Shown piece by piece: positions 14,100-26,955 of a stretch of 64,000 nucleotides of DNA. Made by a program: the position numbers and the translations under genes. Below the pieces are notes generated by a model. It was not told the DNA's origin. It saw nothing but the letters and a program-made list of their open reading frames with translations, and searched no databases. The DNA is taken from positions 16,674,948-16,738,947 of the forward strand of contig OU612071.1 in the NCBI GenBank assembly GCA_914767715.1, in the 5' to 3' direction. The DNA comes from Membranipora membranacea. Taxonomy: Eukaryota; Bryozoa; Gymnolaemata; Cheilostomatida; Membraniporidae. Every line of letters starts with the position of its first letter. Within the stretch, counting starts at the first letter, position 1.

Positions 14100-16990
14100 C
14101 AGGGAGCTAATATTTTATATGAGATATAGGGACGTCATTGCGAACCTCAAAACAGAGTTTCAAGCGTTTCTTAGCGAGTAAAGATTTCTGCCCAATTAAT
14201 GGCTAATTTTCCCAGGACCGGACCTATTGATTTTTGTCGATTTCTTGAAAATTACCTCTATTGAATACGCATCTTCACAGGGAGCTAATATTTTATATGA
14301 GATATAGGGACGTCATTGCGAACCTCAAAACAGAGTTTCAATCGTTTCTAAGCGTCTATAGAATTCTGCCCAAATATTGGCTAATTTCCCCAGGACCGTA
14401 CCTATCGATTTTTGTCGATTTCTTGCAAATTACCTCTATTGAATACGCATCGTCACAGGGAGCTAATATTTTATATGAGATATAGGGACGTCATTGCGAA
14501 CCTCAAAACAGAGTTTCAAGCGTTTCTTAGCGAGTATAGGTTTCTGCCCAATTAATGGCTAATTTCCCCAGGACCGTACTTATAGATTTTTGTCGATTTC
14601 TTGCAAAACTCTTCGATAGAATACGCATCGTCACAGGGAGCTAATATTTTATATGAGATATAGGGACGTCATTGCGAACCTCAAAACAGAGTTTCAAGCG
14701 TTTCTTAGCGAGTAAAGATTTCTGCCCAATTAATGGCTAATTTCCCCAGGACCGTACCTATCGATTTTTGTCGATTTCATGCAAATTACCTATATTGAAT
14801 ACGCATCGTCAAAGGGAGCTAATATTTTATATGACATATAGGGACGTCATTGCGAACCTCAAAACAGAGTTTCAAGCGTTTCTAAGCGTCTATAGAATTG
14901 TGCCCAAATATTGGCTAATTTCCCCAGGACCGTACCTATCGATTTTTGTCGATTTCTTGCAAATTACCTCTATTGAATACGGATCGTCACAGGGAGCTAA
15001 TATTTTATATGAGATATAGGGACGTCATTGCGAACCTCAAAACAGAGTTTCAAGCGTTTCTTAGCGAGTAAAGATTTCTGCCCAATTAATGGCTAATTTC
15101 CCCAGCACCGGACCTATCGATTTTTGTCGATTTCTTGCAAAACTCTTCGATAGAATACGCATCGTCACAGAGAGCTAATATTTTATATGAGATATAGGGA
15201 CGTCATTGCGAACCTCAAAGCAGAGTTTCAAGCGTTTCTAAGCGACTGTAGAATTATGCCCAAATATTGGCTAATTTCCCCAGGACCGTACCTATCGATT
15301 TTTGTCGATTTCTTGCAAATGACCTCTATAGAATACGCATTGTCACAGGGAGCTAATATTTTATATGAGATATAGGGACGTCATTGCGAACCTCAAAACA
15401 GAGTTTCAAGCGTTTCTTAGCGAGTAAAGATTTCTGCCCAATTAATGGCTAATTTTCCCAGGACCGGACCTATCAATTTTTGTCGATTTCTTGCAAATTA
15501 CCTCTATTGAATACGCATCGTCACAGGGAGCTAATATTTTATATGAGATATAGGGACGTCATTGCGAACCTCAAAACAGAGTTTCAAGCGTTTCTAAGCG
15601 ACTATAGAATTCTGCCCAAATATTGGCTAATTTCCCCAGGACCGTACCTATCGATTTTTGTCGATTTCTTGCAAATTACCTCTATTGAATACGCATCGTC
15701 ACAGGGAGCTAATATTTTATATGAGATATAGGGACGTCATTGCGAACCTCAAAACAGAGTTTCAAGCGTTTCTTAGCGAGTATAGATTTCTGCCCAATTA
15801 ATGGCTAATTTCCCCAGGACCGTACCTATCGATTTTTGTCGATTTCTTGCAAAAGTCTTCGATATAATACGCATCGTCACAGGGAGCTAATATTTTAAAT
15901 GAGATATAGGGACGTCATTGCGAACCTCAAAACAGAGTTTCAAGCGTTTCTTAGCGAGTAAAGATTTCTGCCCAATTAATGGCTAATTTCCCCAGGACCG
16001 TACCTATCGATTTTTGTCGATTTCTTGCAAAATTCCTAGATAGAAAACGCATCGTCACAGGGAGCTAATATTTTAGATGAGATATAGGGACGTCATTGCG
16101 AACCTCAAAACAGAGTTTCAAGCGTTTCTAAACGACTATAGAATTCTGCCAAAATATTGGCTAATTTCCCCAGGACCGTACGTATCGATTTTTGTCGATT
16201 TCTTGCAAATTACCTCTATTGAATACGCGTCATCACAGGGAGCTAATATTTTATATGAGATATGGGGACGTCATTGCGAACCTCAAAACAGAGTTTCAAG
16301 CGTTTCTAAGCGAGTAAAGATTTCTGCCCAATTAATGGCTAATTTCCCCAGGACCGTACCTATCGATTTTTGTCGATTTCTTGCAAATTACCTCTATTGA
16401 ATACGCATCATCACAGGGAGCTAAAATTTTATATGAGATACGGGGACGTCATTGCGAACCTCGAAACAGAGTTTCAAGCGTTTCTAAGCGAGTAAAGATT
16501 TCTGCCCAATTAATGGCTAATTTCCCCAGGACCGGACTTCTCGATTTTTGTCGATCTCTTGCAAATAACCTCTATAGAATACGCATCGTCACAGGGAGCT
16601 AATATTTTATATGAGATATGGGGACGTCATTGCGAACCTCAAAACAGAGTTTCAAGCGTTTCTAAGCGAGTAAAGATTTCTGCCCAATTAATGGCTAATT
16701 TCCCAGGACCGGACTTCTCGATTTTTGTCGATCTCTTGCAAATTACCTCTATTGAATACGCATCGTCACAGGGAGCTAATATTTTATAAGAGATATAGGG
16801 ACGTCATTGCGAACCTTAACACAGAGTTTCAAGCGGTTCTTAGCGAGTAAAGATTTCTGCCCTATTAATGGCAAATTTCCCCAGGACCGTACCTATCGAT
16901 TTTTGTCGATTTCTTGCAAATTACCTCTATTGAATACGCATCGTCACAGGGAGCTAATATTTTATATGAGATATAGGGACGTCATTGCAA
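14100..16990 (+). repeat. Higher-order block, copied at +9965
   Basis: Matches about 24,065-26,955. The offset of 9,965 is 56 monomers minus 3 bp, so small indels separate the copies. Shared private variants are TCTTGAAAATTACC, CATATAGGGACG after TTTTATATGA, CTGTAGAATTATGCCC, TTTTAGATGAG and the GGACTTCTCGATTTTTG monomers with GTCGATCTCTTG. Confidence 0.85.
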
Positions 16991-19900
16991 ACCTCAAAAC
17001 AGAGTTTCAAGCGTTTCTTAGCGAGTAAAGATTTCTGCCCAATTAATGGCTTATTTCCCCAGGACCGTACCTATCGATTTTTGTCGATTTCATGCAAATT
17101 ACCTATATTGAATACGCATCGTCAAAGGGAGCTAATATTTTATATGACATATAGGGACGTCATTGCGAACCTCAAAACAGAGTTTCAAGCGTTTCTAAGC
17201 GTCTATAGAATTGTGCCCAAATATTGGCTAATTTCCCCAGGACCGTACCTATCGATTTTTGTCGATTTCTTGCAAATTACCTCTATTGAATACGCATCGT
17301 CACAGGGAGCTAATATTTTATATGAGATATAGGGACGTCATTGCGAACCTCAAAACAGAGTTTCAAGCGTTTCTTAGCGAGTAAAGATTTCTGCCCAATT
17401 AATGGCTAATTTCCCCAGCACCGGACCTATCGATTTTTGTCGATTTCTTGCAAAACTCTTCGATAGAATACGCATCGTCACAGAGAGCTAATATTTTATA
17501 TGAGATATAGGGACGTCATTGCGAACCTCAAAGCAGAGTTTCAAGCGTTTCTAAGCGACTATAGAATTATGCCCAAATATTGGCTAATTTCCCCAGGACC
17601 GTGCCTATCGATTTTTGTCGATTTCTTGCAAATGACCTCTATAGAATACGCATTGTCACAGGGAGCTAATATTTTATATGAGATATAGGGACGTCATTGC
17701 GAACCTCAAAACAGAGTTTTAAGCGTTTCTTAGCGAGTAAAGATTTCTGCCCAATTAATGGCTAATTTTCCCAGGACCGGACCTATTGATTTTTGTCGAT
17801 TTCTTGAAAATTACCTCTATTGAATACGCATCTTCACAGGGAGCTAATATTTTATATGAGATATAGGGACGTCATTGCGAACCTCAAAACAGAGTTTCAA
17901 GCGTTTCTAAGCGTCTATAGAATTCTGCCCAAATATTGGCTAATTTCCCCAGGACCGTACCTATCGATTTTTGTCGATTTCTTGCAAATTACCTCTATTG
18001 AATACGCATCGTCACAGGGAGCTAATATTTTATATGAGATATAGGGACGTCATTGCGAACCTCAAAACAGAGTTTCAAGGGTTTCTTAGCGAGTATAGGT
18101 TTCGGCCCAATTAATGGCTAATTTCCCCAGGACCGTACCTATAGATTTTTGTCGATTTCTTGCAAAAGTCTTCGATAGAATACGCATCGTCACAGGGAGC
18201 TAATATTTTATATGAGATATAGGGACGTCATTGCGAACCTCAAAACAGAGTTTCAAGCGTTTCTTAGCGAGTAAAGATTTCTGCCCAATTAATGGCTAAT
18301 TTCCCCAGGACCGTACCTATCGATTTTTGTCGATTTCATGCAAATTACCTATATTGAATACGCATCGTCAAAGGGAGCTAATATTTAATATGACATATAG
18401 GGACGTCATTGCGAACCTCAAAACAGAGTTTCAAGCGTTTCTAAGCGTCTATAGAATTGTGCCCAAATATTGGCTAATTTCCCCAGGACCGTACCTATCG
18501 ATTTTTGTCGATTTCTTGCAAATTACCTCTATTGAATACGCATCGTCACAGGGAGCTAATATTTTATATGAGATATAGGGACGTCATTGCGAACCTCAAA
18601 ACAGAGTTTCAAGCGTTTCTTAGCGAGTAAAGAGTTCTGCCCAATTAATGGCTAATTTCCCCAGGACCGTACCTATCGATTTTTGTCGATTTCTTGCAAA
18701 ATTCCTAGATAGAAAACGCATCGTCACAGGGAGCTAATATTTTAGATGAGATATAGGGACGTCATTGCGAACCTCGAAACAGAGTTTCAAGCGTTTCTAA
18801 ACGACTATAGAATTCTGCCAAAATATTGGCTAATTTCCCCAGGACCGTACCTATCGATTTTTGTCGATTTCTTGCAAATTACCTCTATTGAATACGCATC
18901 ATCACAGGGAGCTAATATTTTATATGAGATATGGGGACGTCATTGCGAACCTCAAAACAGAGTTTCAAGCGTTTCTAAGCGAGTAAAGATTTCTGCCCAA
19001 TTAATGGCTAATTTCCCAAGGACCGTACCTATCGATTTTTGTCGATTTCTTGCAAATTACCTCTATTGAATACGCATCATCACAGGGAGCTAAAATTTTA
19101 TATGAGATACGGGGACGTCATTGCGAACCTCAAAACAGAGTTTTAAGCGTTTCTTAGCGAGTAAAGATTTCTGCCCAATTAATGGCTAATTTTCCCAGGA
19201 CCGGACCTATTGATTTTTGTCGATTTCTTGAAAATTACCTCTATTGAATACGCATCTTCACAGGGAGCTAATATTTTATATGAGATATAGGGACGTCATT
19301 GCGAACCTCAAAACAGAGTTTCAAGCGTTTCTAAGCGACTATAGAATTCTGCCCAAATATTGGCTAATTTCCCCAGGACCGTACCTATCGATTTTTGTCG
19401 ATTTCTTGCAAAACTCTTCGATAGAATACGCATCGTCACAGGGAGCTAATATTTTATATGAGATATAGGGACGTCATTGCGAACCTCAAAGCAGAGTTTC
19501 AAGCGTTTCTAAGCGACTGTAGAATTATGCCCAAATATTGGCTAATTTCCCCAGGACCGTACCTATCGATTTTTGTCGATTTCTTGCAAATGACCTCTAT
19601 AGAATACGCATTGTCACAGGGAGCTAATATTTTATATGAGATATAGGGACGTCATTGCGAACCTCAAAACAGAGTTTCAAGCGTTTCTTAGCGAGTAAAG
19701 ATTTCTGCCCAATTAATGGCTAATTTTCCCAGGACCGGACCTATCAATTTTTGTCGATTTCTTGCAAATTACCTCTATTGAATACGCATCGTCACAGGGA
19801 GCTTATATTTTATATGAGATATAGGGACGTCATTGCGAACCTCAAAACAGAGTTTCAAGCGTTTCTAAGCGTCTATAGAATTCTGCCCAAATATTGGCTA

Positions 19901-20379
19901 ATTTCCCCAGGACCGTACCTATCGATTTTTGTCGATTTCTTGCAAATTACCTCTATTGAATACGCATCGTCACAGGGAGCTAAAATTTTATATGAGATAT
20001 AGGGACGTCATTGCGAACCTCAAAACAGAGTTTCAAGCGTTTCTTAGCGAGTATAGATTTCTGCCCAATTAATGGCTAATTTCCCCAGGACCGTACCTAT
20101 CGATTTTTGTCGATTTCTTGCAAAAGTCTTCGATAGAATACGCATCGTCACAGGGAGCTAATATTTTATATGAGATATAGGGACGTCATTGCGAACCTCA
20201 AAACAGAGTTTCAAGCGTTTCTTAGCGAGTATAGATTTCTGCCCAATTAATGGCTAATTTCCCCAGGACCGTACCTATCGATCTTTGTTGATTTCTTGCA
20301 AAGTTCTTCGTTAGAATACGCATTGTCACAGGGAGCTAATATTTTATATGAGATATAGGGACGTCATTGCGAACCTCAA

Positions 20380-20990
20380 AACAGAGTTTCAAGCGTTTCT
20401 AAGCGAGTAAAGATTTCTGCCCAATTAATGGCTAATTTCCCCAGGACCGGACTTCTCGATTTTTGTCGATCTCTTGCAAATAACCTCTATAGAATACGCA
20501 TCGTCACAGGGAGCTAATATTTTATATGAGATATGGGGACGTCATTGCGAACCTCAAAACAGAGTTTCAAGCGTTTCTAAGCGAGTAAAGATTTCTGCCC
20601 AATTAATGGCTAATTTCCCAGGACCGGACTTCTCGATTTTTGTCGATCTCTTGCAAATTACCTCTATTGAATACGCATCGTCACAGGGAGCTAATATTTT
20701 ATAAGAGATATAGGGACGTCATTGCGAACCTTAACACAGAGTTTCAAGCGTTTCTTAGCGAGTAAAGATTTCTGCCCTATTAATGGCAAATTTCCCCAGG
20801 ACCGTACCTATCGATTTTTGTCGATTTCTTGCAAATTACCTCTATTGAATACGCATCGTCACAGGGAGCTAATATTTTATATGAGATATAGGGACGTCAT
20901 TGTGAACCTCAAAACAGAGTTTCAAGCGTTTCTAAGCGACTATAGAATTCTGCCCAATTGTTGGCTAATTTCCCCAGGACCGTACCTATC
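20380..20990 (+). repeat. Five-monomer local duplication (+889)
   Basis: Repeats at 21,269-21,879 with an offset of 889 bp (five monomers minus 1 bp). Both copies carry the CTTCTCGATTTTTGTCGATC monomers, the TTATAAGAGATATAGGG variant and CCTATTAATGGCAAATTTCC. Confidence 0.8.
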
Positions 20991-21829
20991 GATTTTTGTC
21001 GATTTCTTGCAAATTACCTCTATTGAATACGCATCATCACAGGGAGCTAATATTTTATATGAGATATGGGGACGTCATTGCGAACCTCAAAACAGAGTTT
21101 CAAGCGTTTCTAAGCGAGTAAAGATTTCTGCCCAATTAATGGCTAATTTCCCAAGGACCGTACCTATCGATTTTTGTCGATTTCTTGCAAATTACCTCTA
21201 TTGAATACGCATCATCACAGGGAGCTAAAATTTTATATGAGATACGGGGACGTCATTGCGAACCTCGAAACAGAGTTTCAAGCGTTTCTAAGCGAGTAAA
21301 GATTTCCGCCCAATTAATGGCTAATTTCCCCAGGACCGGACTTCTCGATTTTTGTCGATCTCTTGCAAATAACCTCTATAGAATACGCATCGTCACAGGG
21401 AGCTAATATTTTATATGAGATATGGGGACGTCATTGCGAACCTCAAAACAGAGTTTCAAGCGTTTCTAAGCGAGTAAAGATTTCTGCCCAATTAATGGCT
21501 AATTTCCCAGGACCGGACTTCTCGATTTTTGTCGATCTCTTGCAAATTACCTCTATTGAATACGCATCGTCACAGGGAGCTAATATTTTATAAGAGATAT
21601 AGGGACGTCATTGCGAACCTTAACACAGAGTTTCAAGCGTTTCTTAGCGAGTAAAGATTTCTGCCCTATTAATGGCAAATTTCCCCAGGACCGTACCTAT
21701 CGATTTTTGTCGATTTCTTGCAAATTACCTCTATTGAATACGCATCGTCACAGGGAGCTAATATTTTATATGAGATATAGGGACGTCATTGTGAACCTCA
21801 AAACAGAGTTTCAAGCGTTTCTAAGCGAC

Positions 21830-22500
21830 TATAGAATTCTGCCCAATTGTTGGCTAATTTCCCCAGGACCGTACCTATCGATTTTTGTCGATTTCTTGTA
21901 GATTACATCTATTGAATACGCATCATCACAGAGAGCTAATATTTTATATGAGATATGGGGACGTCATTGCGAACCTCAAAACAGAGTTTCAAGCGTTTCT
22001 AAGCGAGTAAAGATTTTTTCCTAATTAATGGCTAATTTCCCCATGACCGTACCTATCGATTTTTGTCGATTCCTTGCAAATTACCCCTATAGAATACGCT
22101 TCGTCACAGGGAGCTAATATTTTATATGAGATATAGGGACGTCATTGCGAACCTCAAAACAGAGTTTCAAGCGTTTCTAAGCGACTATAGAATTCTGCCA
22201 AATTATTGGCTAATTTCCCCAGGACCGTACCTATCGATTTTTGTCGATTTCTTGTAAATTACCTCTATTGAATACGCATCATCACAGGGAGCTAATATTT
22301 TATATGAGATATGGGGACGTCATTGCGAACCTCAAAACAGAGTTTCAAGCGTTTCTAAGCGACTATAGAATTCTGCCCAAATATAGGCTAATTTCCCCTG
22401 GACCGTACCTATTGATTTTTGTCAATTTCTTGCAAATTACCTCTATTGAATACGCATCGTCACAGGGAGCTAATATTTTATATGAGATATAGGGACGTCA
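21830..22500 (+). repeat. Higher-order block, copied at +5339
   Basis: Matches 27,170-27,840. Shared variants are CTTGTAGATTACATCTATTG, AAGATTTTTTCCTAATTAAT and GATTCCTTGCAAATTACCCC. The offset is 30 monomers minus 1 bp. Confidence 0.8.
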
Positions 22501-24064
22501 TTGCGAACCTCAAAACAGAGTTTCAAGCGTTTCTTAGCGAGTAAAGATTTCTGCCCAATTAATGGCTAATTTCCCCAGCACCGGACCTATCGATTTTTGT
22601 CGATTTCTTGCAAAACTCTTCGATAGAATACGCATCGTCACAGAGTGCTAATATTTTATATGAGATATAGGGACGTCATTGCGAACCTCAGAGCAGAGTT
22701 TCAAGCGATTCTAAGCGACTATAGAATTATGCCCAAATATTGGCTAATTTCCCCAGGACCGTACCTATCGATTTTTGTCGATTTCTTGCAAATGACCTCT
22801 ATAGAATACGCATTGTCACAGGGAGCTAATATTTTATATGAGATATAGGGACGTCATTGCGAACCTCAAAACAGAGTTTCAAGCGTTTCTAAGCGTCTAT
22901 AGAATTCTGCCCAAATATTGGCTAATTTCCCAAGGACCGTACCTATCGATTTTTGTCGATTTCTTGCAAATTACCTCTATTGAATACGCATCGTCACAGG
23001 GAGCTAATATTTTATATGAGATATAGGGACGTCATTGCGAACCTCAAAACAGAGTTTCAAGCGTTTCTTAGCGAGTATAGGTTTCTGCCCAATTAATGGC
23101 TAATTTCCCCAGGACCGTACCTATAGATTTTTGTCGATTTCTTGCAAAAGTCTTCGATAGAATACGCATCGTCACAGGGAGCTAATATTTTATATGAGAT
23201 ATAGGGACGTCATTGCGAACCTCAAAACAGAGTTTCAAGCGTTTCTTAGCGAGTAAAGATTTCTGCCCAATTAATGGCTAATTTCCCCAGGACCGTACCT
23301 ATCGATTTTTGTCGATTTCATGCAAATTACCTATATTGAATACGCATCGTCAAAGGGAGCTAATATTTAATATGACATATAGGGACGTCATTGCGAACCT
23401 CAAAACAGAGTTTCAAGCGTTTCTAAGCGTCTATAGAATTGTGCCCAAATATTGGCTAATTTCCCCAGGACCGTACCTATCGATTTTTGTCGATTTCTTG
23501 CAAATTACCTCTATTGAATAGGCATCGTCACAGGGAGCTAATATTTTATATGAGATATAGGGACGTCATTGCGAACCTCAAAACAGAGTTTCAAGCGTTT
23601 CTTAGCGAGTAAAGATTTCTGCCCAATTAATGGCTAATTTCCCAAGCACCGGACCTATCGATTTTTGTCGATTTCTTGCAAAACTCTTCGATAGAATACG
23701 CATCGTCACAGAGAGCTAATATTTTATATGAGATATAGGGACGTCATTGCGAACCTCAAAGCAGAGTTTCAAGCGTTTCTAAGCGACTGTAGAATTATGC
23801 CCAAATATTGGCTAATTTCCCCAGGACCGTACCTATCGATTTTTGTCGATTTCTTGCAAATGACCTCTATAGAATACGCATTGTCACAGGGAGCTAATAT
23901 TTTATATGAGATATAGGGACGTCATTGCGAACCTCAAAACAGAGTTTCAAGCGTTTCTTAGCGAGTATAGATTTCTGCCCAATTAATGGCTAATTTCCCC
24001 AGGACCGTACCTATCGATCTTTGTTGATTTCTTGCAAAGTTCTTCGTTAGAATACGCATTGTCA

Positions 24065-26955
24065 CAGGGAGCTAATATTTTATATGAGATATAGGGACGT
24101 CATTGCGAACCTCAAAACAGAGTTTTAAGCGTTTCTTAGCGAGTAAAGATTTCTGCCCAATTAATGGCTAATTTTCCCAGGACCGGACCTATTGATTTTT
24201 GTCGATTTCTTGAAAATTACCTCTATTGAATACGCATCTTCACAGGGAGCTAATATTTTATATGAGATATAGGGACGTCATTGCGAACCTCAAAACAGAG
24301 TTTCAAGCGTTTCTAAGCGTCTATAGAATTCTGCCCAAATATTGGCTAATTTCCCCAGGACCGTACCTATCGATTTTTGTCGATTTCTTGCAAATTACCT
24401 CTATTGAATACGCATCGTCACAGGGAGCTAATATTTTATATGAGATATAGGGACGTCATTGCGAACCTCAAAACAGAGTTTCAAGCGTTTCTTAGCGAGT
24501 ATAGGTTTCTGCCCAATTAATGGCTAATTTCCCCAGGACCGTACCTATAGATTTTTGTCGATTTCTTGCAAAAGTCTTCGATAGAATACGCATCGTCACA
24601 GGGAGCTAATATTTTATATGAGATATAGGGACGTCATTGCGAACCTCAAAACAGAGTTTCAAGCGTTTCTTAGCGAGTAAAGATTTCTGCCCAATTAATG
24701 GCTAATTTCCCCAGGACCGTACCTATCGATTTTTGTCGATTTCATGCAAATTACCTATATTGAATACGCATCGTCAAAGGGAGCTAATATTTTATATGAC
24801 ATATAGGGACGTCATTGCGAACCTCAAAACAGAGTTTCAAGCGTTTCTAAGCGTCTATAGAATTGTGCCCAAATATTGGCTAATTTCCCCAGGACCGTAC
24901 CTATCGATTTTTGTCGATTTCTTGCAAATTACCTCTATTGAATACGCATCGTCACAGGGAGCTAATATTTTATATGAGATATAGGGACGTCATTGCGAAC
25001 CTCAAAACAGAGTTTCAAGCGTTTCTTAGCGAGTAAAGATTTCTGCCCAATTAATGGCTAATTTCCCCAAAACCGGACCTATCGATTTTTGTCGATTTCT
25101 TGCAAAACTCTTCGATAGAATACGCATCGTCACAGAGAGCTAATATTTTATATGAGATATAGGGACGTCATTGCGAACCTCAAAGCAGAGTTTCAAGCGT
25201 TTCTAAGCGACTGTAGAATTATGCCCAAATATTGGCTAATTTCCCCAGGACCGTACCTATCGATTTTTGTCGATTTCTTGCAAATGACCTCTATAGAATA
25301 CGCATTGTCACAGGGAGCTAATATTTTATATGAGATATAGGGACGTCATTGCGAACCTCAAAACAGAGTTTCAAGCGTTTCTTAGCGAGTAAAGATTTCT
25401 GCCCAATTAATGGCTAATTTTCCCAGGACCGGACCTATCGATTTTTGTCGATTTCTTGCAAATTACCTCTATTGAATACGCATCGTCACAGGGAGCTAAT
25501 ATTTTATATGAGATATAGGGACGTCATTGCGAACCTCAAAACAGAGTTTCAAGCGTTTCTAAGCGACTATAGAATTCTGCCCAAATATTGGCTAATTTCC
25601 CCAGGACCGTACCTATCGATTTTTGTCGATTTCTTGCAAATTACCTCTATTGAATACGCATCGTCACAGGGAGCTAATATTTTATATGAGATATAGGGAC
25701 GTCATTGCGAACCTCAAAACAGAGTTTCAAGCGTTTCTTAGCGAGTATAGATTTCTGCCCAATTAATGGCTAATTTCCCCAGGACCGTACCTATCGATTT
25801 TTGTCGATTTCTTGCAAAACTCTTCGATAGAATACGCATCGTCACAGGGAGCTAATATTTTATATGAGATATAGGGACGTCATTGCGAACCTCAAAACAG
25901 AGTTTCAAGCGTTTCTTAGCGAGTAAAGATTTCTGCCCAATTAATGGCTAATTTCCCCAGGACCGTACCTATCGATTTTTGTCGATTTCTTGCAAAATTC
26001 CTAGATAGAAAACGCATCGTCACAGGGAGCTAATATTTTAGATGAGATATAGGGACGTCATTGCGAACCTCAAAACAGAGTTTCAAGCGTTTCTAAACGA
26101 CTATAGAATTCTGCCAAAATATTGGCTAATTTCCCCAGGACCGTACCTATCGATTTTTGTCGATTTCTTGCAAATTACCTCTATTGAATACGCATCATCA
26201 CAGGGAGCTAATATTTTATATGAGATATGGGGACGTCATTGCGAACCTCAAAACAGAGTTTCAAGCGTTTCTAAGCGAGTAAAGATTTCTGCCCAATTAA
26301 TGGCTAATTTCCCCAGGACCGTACCTATCGATTTTTGTCGATTTCTTGCAAATTACCTCTATTGAATACGCATCATCACAGGGAGCTAAAATTTTATATG
26401 AGATACGGGGACGTCATTGCGAACCTCGAAACAGAGTTTCAAGCGTTTCTAAGCGAGTAAAGATTTCTGCCCAATTAATGGCTAATTTCCCCAGGACCGG
26501 ACTTCTCGATTTTTGTCGATCTCTTGCAAATAACCTCTATAGAATACGCATCGTCACAGGGAGCTAATATTTTATATGAGATATGGGGACGTCATTGCGA
26601 ACCTCAAAACAGAGTTTCAAGCGTCTCTAAGCGAGTAAAGATTTCTGCCCAATTAATGGCTAATTTCCCAGGACCAGACTTCTCGATTTTTGTCGATCTC
26701 TTGCAAATTACCTCTATTGAATACGCATCGTCACAGGGAGCTAATATTTTATAAGAGATATAGGGACGTCATTGCGAACCTTAACACAGAGTTTCAAGCG
26801 TTTCTTAGCGAGTAAAAATTTCTGCCCTATTAATGGCAAATTTCCCCAGGACCGTACCTATCGATTTTTGTCGATTTCTTGCAAATTACCTCTATTGAAT
26901 ACGCATCGTCACAGGGAGCTAATATTTTATATGAGATATAGGGACGTCATTGCGA
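24065..26955 (+). repeat. Higher-order block, second copy of 14,100-16,990
   Basis: Partner of the preceding block at +9965 bp, with the same serial order of variant monomers over about 16 units. Confidence 0.85.
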
